64,000 nucleotides of DNA from assembly GCA_914767715.1 (NCBI GenBank), contig OU612067.1, positions 15,443,001 through 15,507,000 of the forward strand, read 5' to 3'. Under the pieces are notes generated by a model. The model was given only the letters and a program-made list of their open reading frames with translations, was not told the DNA's origin and ran no database searches. This stretch comes from Membranipora membranacea (taxonomy: Eukaryota; Bryozoa; Gymnolaemata; Cheilostomatida; Membraniporidae). Position numbers and translations under genes: made by a program. Of this stretch, positions 1 through 9,110 are shown piece by piece; within the stretch, counting starts at the first letter, position 1, and each line of letters opens with the position of its first letter.

Positions 1-1195
1 CATCTTTGGTCCTCATTCGGTACACTGTAGCGTCTTTGAATACTGTTTGGACCTCTTGTTGGAGGTCTTCATTCATTATGTAAATAGGAACATCTTTGAT
101 GATGCCAACATGTTGGCTCGGTTGAATGGGTCGTCTTGCTGATGAGCCTCCAAGTGCTTCAGCTTCCCATTTTTTTATTATTATATCTACTTGTTCAGGT
201 TTTGTTATCTGTATTATGAATTTCGCGTCTGCCGAGTTGAACTTGTATCGCTTGATAAAGTCAATCATCGTTGGTCCGTTTAATTTGCCGATTGCTTTTC
301 TCACGTCATCCTGACTGATTGACGTGAAGTCCTGTTTTGTACTGTGTATTATAAAGCATTTTTCAAGGTCAAATTCAGGGGTAGATTTGTCAGTATATTG
401 ACTTTTTGGTGGTTGTGTAAGGCGCTGATCTTGACGTTGTTGTTGTGCTTGTTGCTGTTGTTGTTGCTGTTGCTGCTGTTGTTGTGTCTGTTGAGGTTGT
501 TCTCGTTGGTTGAGAGATTGGTGATATTGGTTTCTTTGTTCAGTGAAAGCTGACTTAGGCGGAATCGGTTGTTGGATATTTCTCATTACTGCCTGACGAT
601 AATCAGCTGGGGGTGAGGAGACTTTGTCAAGTTTGGCCTCCATCATGTCTAGTTTCTCTGACATGACTTGAACCATAGATTTAAAAACAGTTTTTTAAAT
701 CTATGCTTGAACTGCTCTCTCAATGGGGTTTTCATTTGGTATAGAGAATGCTTCTAGCTTAGCTTGCATCTGCTCTAGTCTGTCAGACATAATTTCGATG
801 ATGCTCAGCATTTTCTGGCATGATTGGCAGTGGTCCAGGTCAGACTCTGCTTGCAGTGAATAAGTGTCCATGTTCTCTGTTGTCATCGTGGAAAGCGGTG
901 TAGAAGGGCCTGTGGATGTTGATGTTTTGTTGCTGTCGCTGCTTGTGCCTTATCCGGTACTAGCATCCTTTGTAGATACTTTGGTATAATATTTGATTGG
1001 ATTTGATATGCCTCCAGTTGTTTTAAGATATTTTAAAGCAGCTGCCTCCGTCTCATACCCTTTGTGTTTATTTCCACTGTAGCCGTTCACTTGGAGATCG
1101 GCAGTATCCCAATCGTTATATAGTCCAACTTTATGCCCAGCAATGACAGCATAAAATTTAAATCTTTTGCCTGATTTATTCAAATCAAGCGCCAT
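1..1195 (-). pseudogene. Decayed retroelement ORF1-like protein with RNase H1 N-terminal-type domain
   Basis: One reading frame runs from an ATG at 1195 to the left edge, broken by in-frame stops at 950-952 (TAA), 701-703 (TAG) and 695-697 (TAA). The first 80 residues resemble the caulimovirus viroplasmin/RNase H1 N-terminal fold: FYAVIAGHKVGLYNDW, then a QVNGYSG segment and a KGYETEAAALKYL segment. This small domain is known from RNase H1 and many retroelement proteins. The middle has two similar coiled-coil-like stretches (MSDRLEQMQAKLEAF and MSEKLDMMEAKLDKV), then a glutamine-rich tract near 430-490. From about 660 to 1 the frame is fully open. The element continues beyond the window, so its reverse transcriptase or integrase, if any, is not visible. 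The exact class is undetermined. The stops make it non-functional unless they are read through. Confidence 0.6.
674..705. repeat. 32-bp perfect hairpin inside the retroelement ORF
   Basis: Two 14-bp arms (CATAGATTTAAAAA and its complement) flank a 4-base loop. The hairpin supplies two of the in-frame stop codons (TAG and TAA on the minus strand) of the retroelement ORF, and the frame on both sides is the same. It may be a tiny palindromic insertion or a local template-switch product. Confidence 0.75.
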
Positions 1196-1398
1196 GATAG
1201 TAGAATTTCTTTTTATCTAGCCATAAATAGCAATTAGTAGAGAGCGTGAATCAAAAACACAACCTCTCTGCTCCACTGCTCACTGCTCACTGTTATGTTA
1301 TGTTATGACATTTGATGTAATCGGTGCTTCATGTCATCAGTACTAGGGCTGAGTCATTACGGCTAAACATTCATCCACATCCTTCCCTCTTTTTACAG

Positions 1399-3414
1399 TT
1401 ATGTGTGACCTTGCTGGTATCATAAACATAACAGATGGTATATTACTACTGGACAAACTCACTTACTATCTTGGAGACACAATTGACTTCCAATGTGATG
1501 ATGAGTATGGTAAAGTCCACGACATGAAAATAGTTTGTCTTAGTAACAAAACCTGGTCTACATCTCCGGAGTGCATCAAAAACAGTATGTTACAAGAACG
1601 AGAAGCTATTTCTGTTAAGTTTCAGATAAATGTGAGCTTATCCACCCATCTTGAGTAAACAGCTCACGCAGATCTCTGATTCTTAAACAGTGCAGTTCAC
1701 TTAATTCAAACCTCTGGGGACTACAAAAATTTGTTTTAATAAAGCAATTTGAATTAATTGACACAAGAATGCATTGAGATCTGGGAAGGGACCAAGTTTC
1801 CTTGTGTGAATTAACAGGAGTTTTGAATTATAAAGTTTGAATTAACCATCTTACACTGAATATTAATATTATGCAAGGCACAATTTTGACACTAATCTTG
1901 TATCCATCAAACGTGAACAGTGCTGCAAAATAATCGGTTTTTTTTTCTTAATGTAGAAAAACAGTTGTTACCACTACCTCACAGGCTCACACTTCCTGTT
2001 GGAGTATTTCGACCTTGATCTCTATTGCTGTCATTCTGTAATTATATAGTTGAGAGTGCCACACAGATGAAATCAACAAAAGATCAGAAGGCAATCATTA
2101 TACTGGCCGTAACAGTAGCATTGCTTATTATGGGGATGTTTGTGATGGTAGCTCTCTATCTGGTTAGAAAATGGAGGACAGGAAGGTTTGTAGCATTGAG
2201 TCAATGACTGCCCTACTATGACAATTATGTTTTGGTCAGATTATATATATAAATATTGTGTATAAATACATGTAGCAATATGAATAAAATTATGATAATT
2301 TAATCTGCTACCATCCATTCTGTGTAGCCTTGTCACACGGTTACCAAAAAAGTAGCTGCATGACAATGCTACACTCTGTGTGAACCAATCATGAATATTT
2401 ACATTAACAAGGCAGGAGTTATTTACCCTTATAGAGAAAGGAGTCAAATCACACAGTTAGAATAAGTGTACAATATGGATGTCAAGAAACCGCATAAGCA
2501 ATAAGCTTTATGACCACGTTCAGCACCAATGACACGCATATTTGCCACATCAGGAGAGTTAATGAACATTAACCCTTTTGACCTACATTGTAATAAACAA
2601 GATCTTAGGTTTGCTCAAAGAACATCCTGGTTGGAACTTCTGTTGTTTATGACTGGCATATTGTATTAATCCATTGCCCATTTTCAAAATGAATGTAGGT
2701 CAAAGAAAGCATCAGGCCAACGGGAGAAAGAGCTGAACCAACGGCACGTATCAGAGGACATAAGTATGCAAATGCTTCGTGGCATAAATATATCACAATA
2801 AATTGATCTTAAATATTATCAGCAGTTCAAACAAGAATACCATATGGTTTGGTTTAGCCTTGTCCTGTACTTGTTTCTGCAGTGAAGGAAAAGCCCCTGA
2901 AACAAAAAATGTATCAGTTCGAAAAGACTAGATTTGGTTGCAACTATGTCATGGGTTCAACATTTCGAATCAAGACATTATATTCATTCGAAACCACTGC
3001 TGCAATTACTTAATTCTCTGCGAGCAATTCGGTACCCATTCTGCTCGGAGGATCTGTCTTCTTATTCATCATACAAAAATCGTACCAATGAAAAATGGCT
3101 TCAATGCTGATTGATGTAGGAGCCCTGAATGATAATAATGGATCTGTCAATATTCTTTCACAGAATCAATACCTCAGAACGGTTTATATGAAGAGGTGAG
3201 TGGTATTCCAGGTCCAGCCGCAATACCACAACCCTCTTACAAGCACAGACAGCAGCAAAAGACAAAACGGATGATCCATCATAATCAGGCATATGAGAAC
3301 ACAGATTTTAATGATCCTATCCACGGCAGCGCAACAACAGAGGCAGCACAAGGAATGTATGAATGTATGACCACACATGCAGATCACACCTATGCTGAGC
3401 TTAGCAAAGCATGA
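1399..3414 (+). CDS. CCP (sushi)-domain single-pass receptor with tyrosine-motif tail, 3' exons only
   Basis: Four exons join in phase: 1399-1584, 2050-2185, 2699-2763 and 3164-3414 (stop TGA 3412-3414). All have GT donors and AG acceptors. Exon 1 encodes a CCP/sushi module: cysteines in CDLAG, FQCDD, IVCLS and SPEC, with the typical tryptophan before the last cysteine. Exon 2 has a linker, then a hydrophobic helix (about 20 residues, ending VALYLVRKWR) followed by basic residues, as in a type I membrane protein. Exons 3 and 4 form a cytoplasmic tail with GLYEEV, AYENTDF and HTYAEL, which resemble SH2-binding tyrosine motifs. The 5' end with the signal peptide lies left of the window, so the number of CCP modules is unknown. 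The retroelement at 1-1195 would sit in an upstream intron. An exon-like segment near 2881-2908 was left out because it breaks the frame. No specific orthologue is recognised. Confidence 0.7.
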
Positions 3415-3751
3415 TTATGAGTCTATCTATAAAATATTATTTTCCAAAACTACTTTCGAAAGTCTATCCATATGTTTTATAATTACCCATATATGATATT
3501 TGTAATAGCCTACAGAAGATTTTGAGATCAAGAAACTGACCAGCAGAAACTATTATCAGACCATTTTGTCATGGCATGTGTTTTACTACAAACTTATTCC
3601 ACAAGACTGTTCTTTTGCAACAAAATAAATGGCATTTGGATGATGGCTTTATTAAGTCGGTGTTACATGAATTGAGTATGAATTAACTTATTCACTCCTA
3701 TATATATGTATTTTTACTTTAGCAAAATACCGATTAAAATCATGAGATATG

Positions 3752-3960
3752 TTCATAACGCGCATTTGAACTCGGGCCTCTCGCGCACGTTATAATTGTG
3801 ATAATTATTTATATATAAAAACTATGGACCTCTTTGCTATTTTTCTGGCATCAACTGGAATTTGAACTTGGGCCTCTCGAGCATGTTATAATTGTGGTAC
3901 ATTTATAAATAAAAATTATGGACCTCCTTGCTTCTTTTTGGTCTCAGCAGGGATTTGATC
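3752..3960. repeat. Tandem duplication, about 110-bp unit
   Basis: A unit containing GAACTCGGGCCTCTCG, then TATAATTGTG and ATGGACCTC, occurs twice in direct orientation (about 3765 and 3862). A third partial start lies at about 3952 (GATTTGATCTTGGGCC). The copies have clearly diverged. The third start runs into the SINE-like sequence that follows, so the unit may itself derive from a SINE. Confidence 0.6.
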
Positions 3961-4016
3961 TTGGGCCACTTGCGCTGTGATCGAGCACACTAGCCAACCC
4001 GCTGAAGCATAGAGAT
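3948..4016 (-). repeat. tRNA-derived SINE-like sequence
   Basis: Read on the minus strand, this stretch has GTTGGCTAGTGTG, resembling a tRNA A box, and 30-40 bases on GATCAAATCCC, resembling a B box (GWTCRANNC). That spacing is expected of a tRNA-derived SINE head. A true tRNA is unlikely because no complete cloverleaf was made out. Confidence 0.4.
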
Positions 4017-4561
4017 TTTCATTGATCATATTCAAATTATATGGGTAAAGTAAGCTGTTTATAACTTTTAATGAACTTCAAGCTTTCATGGCACATATCA
4101 GACAAAAAAATATAATTAGCACACCTTCATCTGGATTTACTACACATATGCGGTAGAACACAGGACTGTGATTCAGCTGTTTCTTCTACTTTTTTTCCAA
4201 AACACATTTTGAAAAAGTGATATGATGCACTGGATATGGGTTTTTAATTTTATATACACATGCATTTATCATAAATACAAAACTGAGTTTTGTGGATAAA
4301 ATAAAAGAGGGTCATTATTTAAACTCTAAATAACAAGATTTCTTCACTATTTGAAATGCACTATTATCTTGGTGGACAGTGGCACAAAGTGAATCAAATC
4401 TTATTGGCCTTGTTGTAACAGCCAAGAAAATTATTATAATAGGTATATCATAATATTTAGACTCATATATATGTATATATGATACAATAATCAAAAATTT
4501 ACACAGTTTTTAACTATTTGTCTCACAGCACCGGGCTTGGATGCTGCCACAGGTCTACTCA

Positions 4562-4643
4562 AAAACCTGGGACTTTGGCAATGTTTGACTTCCCCCCACA
4601 AACTCAAAGGGGGGCAGTCAAACAATGCCCAAGTCCCAGGTTT
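4562..4643. repeat. Short fold-back element
   Basis: Arms of about 33 bases (starting AAAACCTGGGACTTTGGCA) are inverted around a short centre flanked by C6 and G6 runs. The structure reads as a tiny MITE or hairpin. It directly abuts the larger inverted-repeat element that begins at 4643. Confidence 0.65.
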
Positions 4644-5041
4644 TGGTACTTTTAACCCACGCCGCATAAGAAAAACGTGCTGGAAAAAGGGTTATCTTGA
4701 AAACCGCTTATGTTAGGATGAAAATGACTTTTGATTCAGAATCCGCACTATTGAAAACTGATAGGTACATAGCTTGGGAAATAATTTTGGTGTTCGGATA
4801 ATGAACTCTATAAGTATCTGCCAGTTTTGCGGACAAATTTTATGGATTTTTTCAGGAATTTCGTCACTACAATTAAGATTTATCAACTTTCTTGCCTCCA
4901 ATGATTTGGAAACCCTGTCTGCCAGGGTTTTCAATGGTGCAGATTCTGATTCAAGAATCATTTTTATCTTAACAAAATCGGTTTTCAAGATAACCCTCTT
5001 TCAGTACGTTTTTCCCATGCATTTTGGGTTTAAAGTACCAA
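4643..5041. mobile_element. Inverted-repeat DNA element (MITE-like), about 400 bp
   Basis: Both ends carry related terminal inverted repeats of about 60 bases. They start TTGGTACTTTTAACCC and include AAAAACGT and GGGTTATCTTGAAAACCG; the right arm is the reverse complement with a few differences. Inside, both strands have open frames of about 90 codons (4713-4988 minus, 4774-5046 plus). Neither is recognised, and they may be remnants of transposase or chance. No convincing target-site duplication was found. Confidence 0.65.
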
Positions 5042-5670
5042 TCTGAGAGAGGACAACTCCAAATTGAGGCCTAAATCAGAGCTCAGAAGACTGTCCATAT
5101 GACCACAACATCTGGTGAAATTCGCTCAAAATTGCCAAGTTAGTATAATATGTAATCTGGATCCTGCCATAAAATATTGTTTATGTTTCTGACCTACCAA
5201 TATGCTGCAGTAGAATGGTTGAATACTTTGGACATTTGGTTGGGTCTGTGCCTGACTTGACCAGGGTTGAATTTACCTCATCGCATTTGAATATTTAATT
5301 ATAAATGTGGTAATAGCATTGGCTTCTCTGCCTAATGGCTAAGATCAGAGTGTCACTGCCAATGGGTGATTAGTGCCGAGTTTACTATTATTACATTCTT
5401 AGTATGAAGATTTTGGGCAACTTGCATCCCTCTTCAGGGGCAACCCACCTGTTTTCTCATAAACAGGGATAGCAATCATTTTATAAGAAGTGGTTCATCA
5501 GTCTCATCTGACCTAATTAAAGGTGCGCTGAGCGATTAGAAACAAAGCCATTTACATAACTCCTTTGGATTGTTGGTGTTCCTTATATCGCAAAGAATTG
5601 TGGTATTTGTAAATTTTACAATCATCACTCAAACATGTAACATTAATTAACATTGTAATCACTCGCACAG

Positions 5671-6427
5671 ACATCGCCTATGAGAAAAACAAATACTATC
5701 ACTACAGCATCACTTCCGGAACCCTAAGTGCTGCACAGAAAGTGCCTTCTTGGTAAGTTGACTTTGATTAAGCTCCTCAATCTGTGGTGTGGTGCTGTTG
5801 GCGACTTATGATAAAACAGCCGCTGACAGAAATCTTAACGATATGCACATATTAACTCACCGAAACTGCTCTAAGAGCAGGAACCTGTTTAGAACCCTTG
5901 AGGTTGTGTTGAGGACAATTCTATTCTGATATAGTAAAGTATACTGTTGTAATTTCTTAAACAGGAAAACAATTCAACATAGCAGTCCCTGTTTGGTATC
6001 GTCTCGATGCTGGGCAGCAGAACCTGTTTGTCTCATATCAAAACTGCGGAGCGGTACATGTGCTGTCTCTTCTCAATACTGTCTACTAGTAACATTTAAT
6101 GAAAGCTCTACAAGTAGAAGAAAGCTATATGCCCAACTGATGTCTCTAAATAAGCCAGGTAGGTTCACTAAGCAGAAGTGTGAGGACAATTTTCAAGACA
6201 GAACTGCCTTTTATGATTCTTGGGGGTATCAAAATAAATTGATAATAGATTTTAGCAAGGCACAAGCAGGCATTACACACGTGATCAGAAGATAGACTGC
6301 TGTAGGATGCATAAAGTCACAATGATAATACTCAATCTTCTACTTTTTTTTCAGTTCAGCACAAATCAATCAAGAACTACCTCTGATTTCACTGGTTGAT
6401 GATGACTCTATGAGATACGAAAAATAA
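5671..6427 (+). CDS. Unidentified spliced gene, 3' exons (tentative)
   Basis: Three exon-like segments join in phase: 5671-5752, 5965-6158 and 6360-6427 (stop TAA). Each has a polypyrimidine/AG acceptor and a GTAAG- or GTAGG-type donor. The joined frame reads a tyrosine-rich start (KNKYYHYSIT), a cysteine/serine-rich middle (CAVSSQYCLLVTF) and a short acidic end (LVDDDSMRYEK). If the AG at 6353-6354 is used instead, the tail is shorter and ends NYL. Another frame of the middle exon (FNIAVPVWYRLDAG...) is also protein-like but stops at 6080, so the true frame is uncertain. No family is recognised and no 5' exon was found. It could be a pseudogene. Confidence 0.3.
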
Positions 6428-6714
6428 CATTGTGTATTGTGATTTAATATTAATAATAGTATAATTTAATGAATTAATAGAATATTGGTAATAATAAGAA
6501 TAAGTCAATTACGTAATATAATTAAAATAATTTTAATATAAGAGTAAATGCATAGCAATTGAACAAATAAAATAAATATAACATATAAATACAATTTTTT
6601 GTACATAAATTATAATATAACCATGGACATGTGTGAAGCAATGATGAAACCAATGATGAAACAACTTCAGTGCATTGTGAAGTAAAGACAGAAATGATAG
6701 GTACCGAAGAAAAA

Positions 6715-6865
6715 TAATACCTACTTGGTTGACCCGATGGCATTCTTCCTGTTAAGATGCGCACATCCGCGATAGGTTGCCATCAAAATGATAAAAGAAG
6801 CACCAATCAGAAACAGGGCGGCTCCTTAATATTCTTTTCCGTTTGGGCAAACATTTCCTGTGTGT
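6715..6865 (-). pseudogene. Broken copy of the transmembrane exon of the 12.4-14.5 kb gene
   Basis: The minus strand here closely matches the exon at 13054-13156 (GAALFLIGA...FIILMA..., then LNRKNA). The splice acceptor CAAACAG has become CAAACGG. An in-frame TAA replaces the TTT codon just before the GAALFLIG segment. One extra base near the Cys-Gly-Cys part also shifts the frame. These changes mark it as a pseudo-exon. Its partner exon relic at 7300-7660 lies on the wrong side for a collinear gene, so two copies or a rearrangement are implied. Confidence 0.65.
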
Positions 6866-7299
6866 AGTGAGTACAGAGGTTTGTCTAGTTCAAGAATAAA
6901 TATTATAGTAAATTAATTACAATATATGTATATTCTGAAGGAACAGATAAATATTATTGTAAATCAATAAAGATAGATGCTCCTTTAAAAAGAATAAATA
7001 AATATAATAATAGTAGTAATATAATTAATATAATTTATGTAGTTTTTGAGTAGCTGACATTATCATAGTGTTATTTCTTTGGTTCATGCTGATAAGTAAA
7101 TGATTGTGCTCATACAGATATTGTCATCTTGAAAAAAATTTTTTGGTTTGTTCAGCACATTGTTTCCCCTAAACTGTGAATTGTTAAAATACAAATTATT
7201 CTCAAACTCATAAGAATAGATGTACCCTCTTAAAGAATATATATAACAATAATAGTGATATAATAAATAATATATATCATTAATATTAAATACTTTCTA

Positions 7300-7660
7300 C
7301 AAACAGAATAATCAATCTATCCTTCTCACCATCACTGAGTTGAGTGTAAGTGACATTGTCATGTATCCATTGAGCCTCTATAAACAGCCTATTCAATCCA
7401 TTGTGATATCATTGATCCAGGCTTGTGGAACAGATGGTAACGATTCGATGGTGCTGCTCCTGCAATATCTATTGTGATATCATTGATCCAGGCTTTCTTT
7501 GGAACATATTGTATCGAATCTTTTTTTTTATGGTTGCTGATATCATTGATCCATGCTTTCTTGGAAATGACTTTTTCCGACCTGGATATAGCAATTCCAT
7601 CAGAGGATGAATTGTATTTAAAGGAGCTGCTGCTACAATATGTCATGAGCGCTCAGTAGT
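7300..7660 (-). pseudogene. Rearranged copy of the C-terminal exon, with an internal triplication
   Basis: On the minus strand the motif AWINDI, preceded by V/S-P/K-K/Q, occurs twice in one frame and a third time in a shifted frame. The intact gene has it once in its last exon (VPQAWINDIT, 14338-14536). On the plus strand the repeat appears as three copies of TGATATCATTGATCCAGGC (one with a T for G) near 7406, 7477 and 7538. A stop truncates the third copy. Sequence left of it (7310-7385) still matches the gene's 3' end. It is read as a decayed, locally amplified paralogue. Confidence 0.6.
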
Positions 7661-9110
7661 GTGGCATTTGTCTATACTTTTTAGATTTGTTAATTTGAGC
7701 ATGCTTTTATGAGAAGATTTTTCTATAAAATAATTGAGCCAATGAATATAAAATGAAACAAAGATCTTCTTCTTCAATCGTCTCCTTTACAACTCATGAT
7801 GAGGCTGTATCCTCTATTTTGATCGCGACTTATTTGTAACAATATCAGATTATATCTCATCCATGTCAAGGCGGACAACTTGACATTGACATCACCATTT
7901 TGTTCTAAAGCATTCTGCACAGGCCCAACTTGCCGAGTTAAAATTTTATCCTTGAAGAAATGGAAGTCGTCTTTTCACAATTCCCACCCTCCCACCCTAA
8001 AGTACTACTATATTTCTCAGTGTGTGAAAGGTGACTTGGGTGCATGTGTGGTTGGTGTAAATTTTCCGATTTTTCTGAAGTATTAAAGCCAAATTTCCTC
8101 CTATAAAGTTCTTGCCCTGCCCATGCTGTCCTCCAGCCACTTACTGTACTTACTTGAATGTTATATTTCTAACTTATTGGGGGTCAACCAAGATTTACGT
8201 ATTAGTTGCCCCTCTCCTATAGGGGAACCCCCAGCTATCTTGTTAATCATTGAGGTAAGAAAAAATGGTATTGAATTTGATTCACCTAGTCTGGGTACCT
8301 AAAGTTCAGATATCAATGAAAACCTATCATTTGGAAATACTTAGACCTCAATGGAAAACTGGTTTTTGTATCTGCTAACCTTGAACTCGAGGAGTTGCCT
8401 TTCTTGATAGAAGGGAGAGCTGACATCACTGTGCTGCGATGATAGTCTTTTATCCAGCATGCAGAATAGTTCTCAAGGGAAGGAGCCAACGCAATGGTTA
8501 GGTTCACCTACATACAATAATTCCTAGGTTTTTGTAAACTTACTGTTTGGGTACTGAATCGGGATTTACCATTTCAAGTAACTTTGTTTCTACTTGGGTG
8601 TGACTGGGTTATGTCTCCCAGGTTTCCCCAGAATCCAGCTCTTAGACAATGAAAATGACATGGTGCGAGGTCTTTGAAGTTTGCAAAGTTTGGAAAAAAG
8701 GAACCAAGTCACATCATCTGTTAAGACGAAACCATTAAGTTTCGCAATCGAGAGTTGACCTTAGCTCGCTGACCTTCAGTGAATACCATGTAATCTACTG
8801 TTCACGACTCATCAACACCTAAAACTTGTGTAGAAGGTATTCTTTGTGCATAATTCTCATACACTGTATATTAAATAATCAGTACAAGGAGCCAAATTCT
8901 GTAAACCTTACGAATTGCAAAAAATGCTGTATTCATTAATATGGAGTGCACAGCCACCACACAAGGAAGACATGTGCCATTGTAAGTTTTGTAAGATTAG
9001 AAAGTTTCATAGTCATCTACTAGGGCTTAATGGAAATTTGTCATTATTATTGTTCAAAAAATATAAAAGTACATGTAGTATCAAATTGAGTTGGTGAACT
9101 CGTTCATGAG
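7661..9110. other. Gene-poor stretch left of TBL3
   Basis: No recognisable gene. On the minus strand 8378-8506 has an open segment with a plausible acceptor and donor (SALPSIKKGNSSSS), but no partner exons or homology were found, so it is not called. The 3' UTR of TBL3 presumably lies next to 9111. Confidence 0.4.

Noticed and set aside
2881-2908. Extra exon in the CCP receptor
   Set aside because: It has acceptor and donor-like borders, but including it shifts the frame of the tail and brings an early stop.
8378-8506. Exon-like segment on the minus strand
   Set aside because: Splice-like borders are present, but no neighbouring exons or homology could be found.
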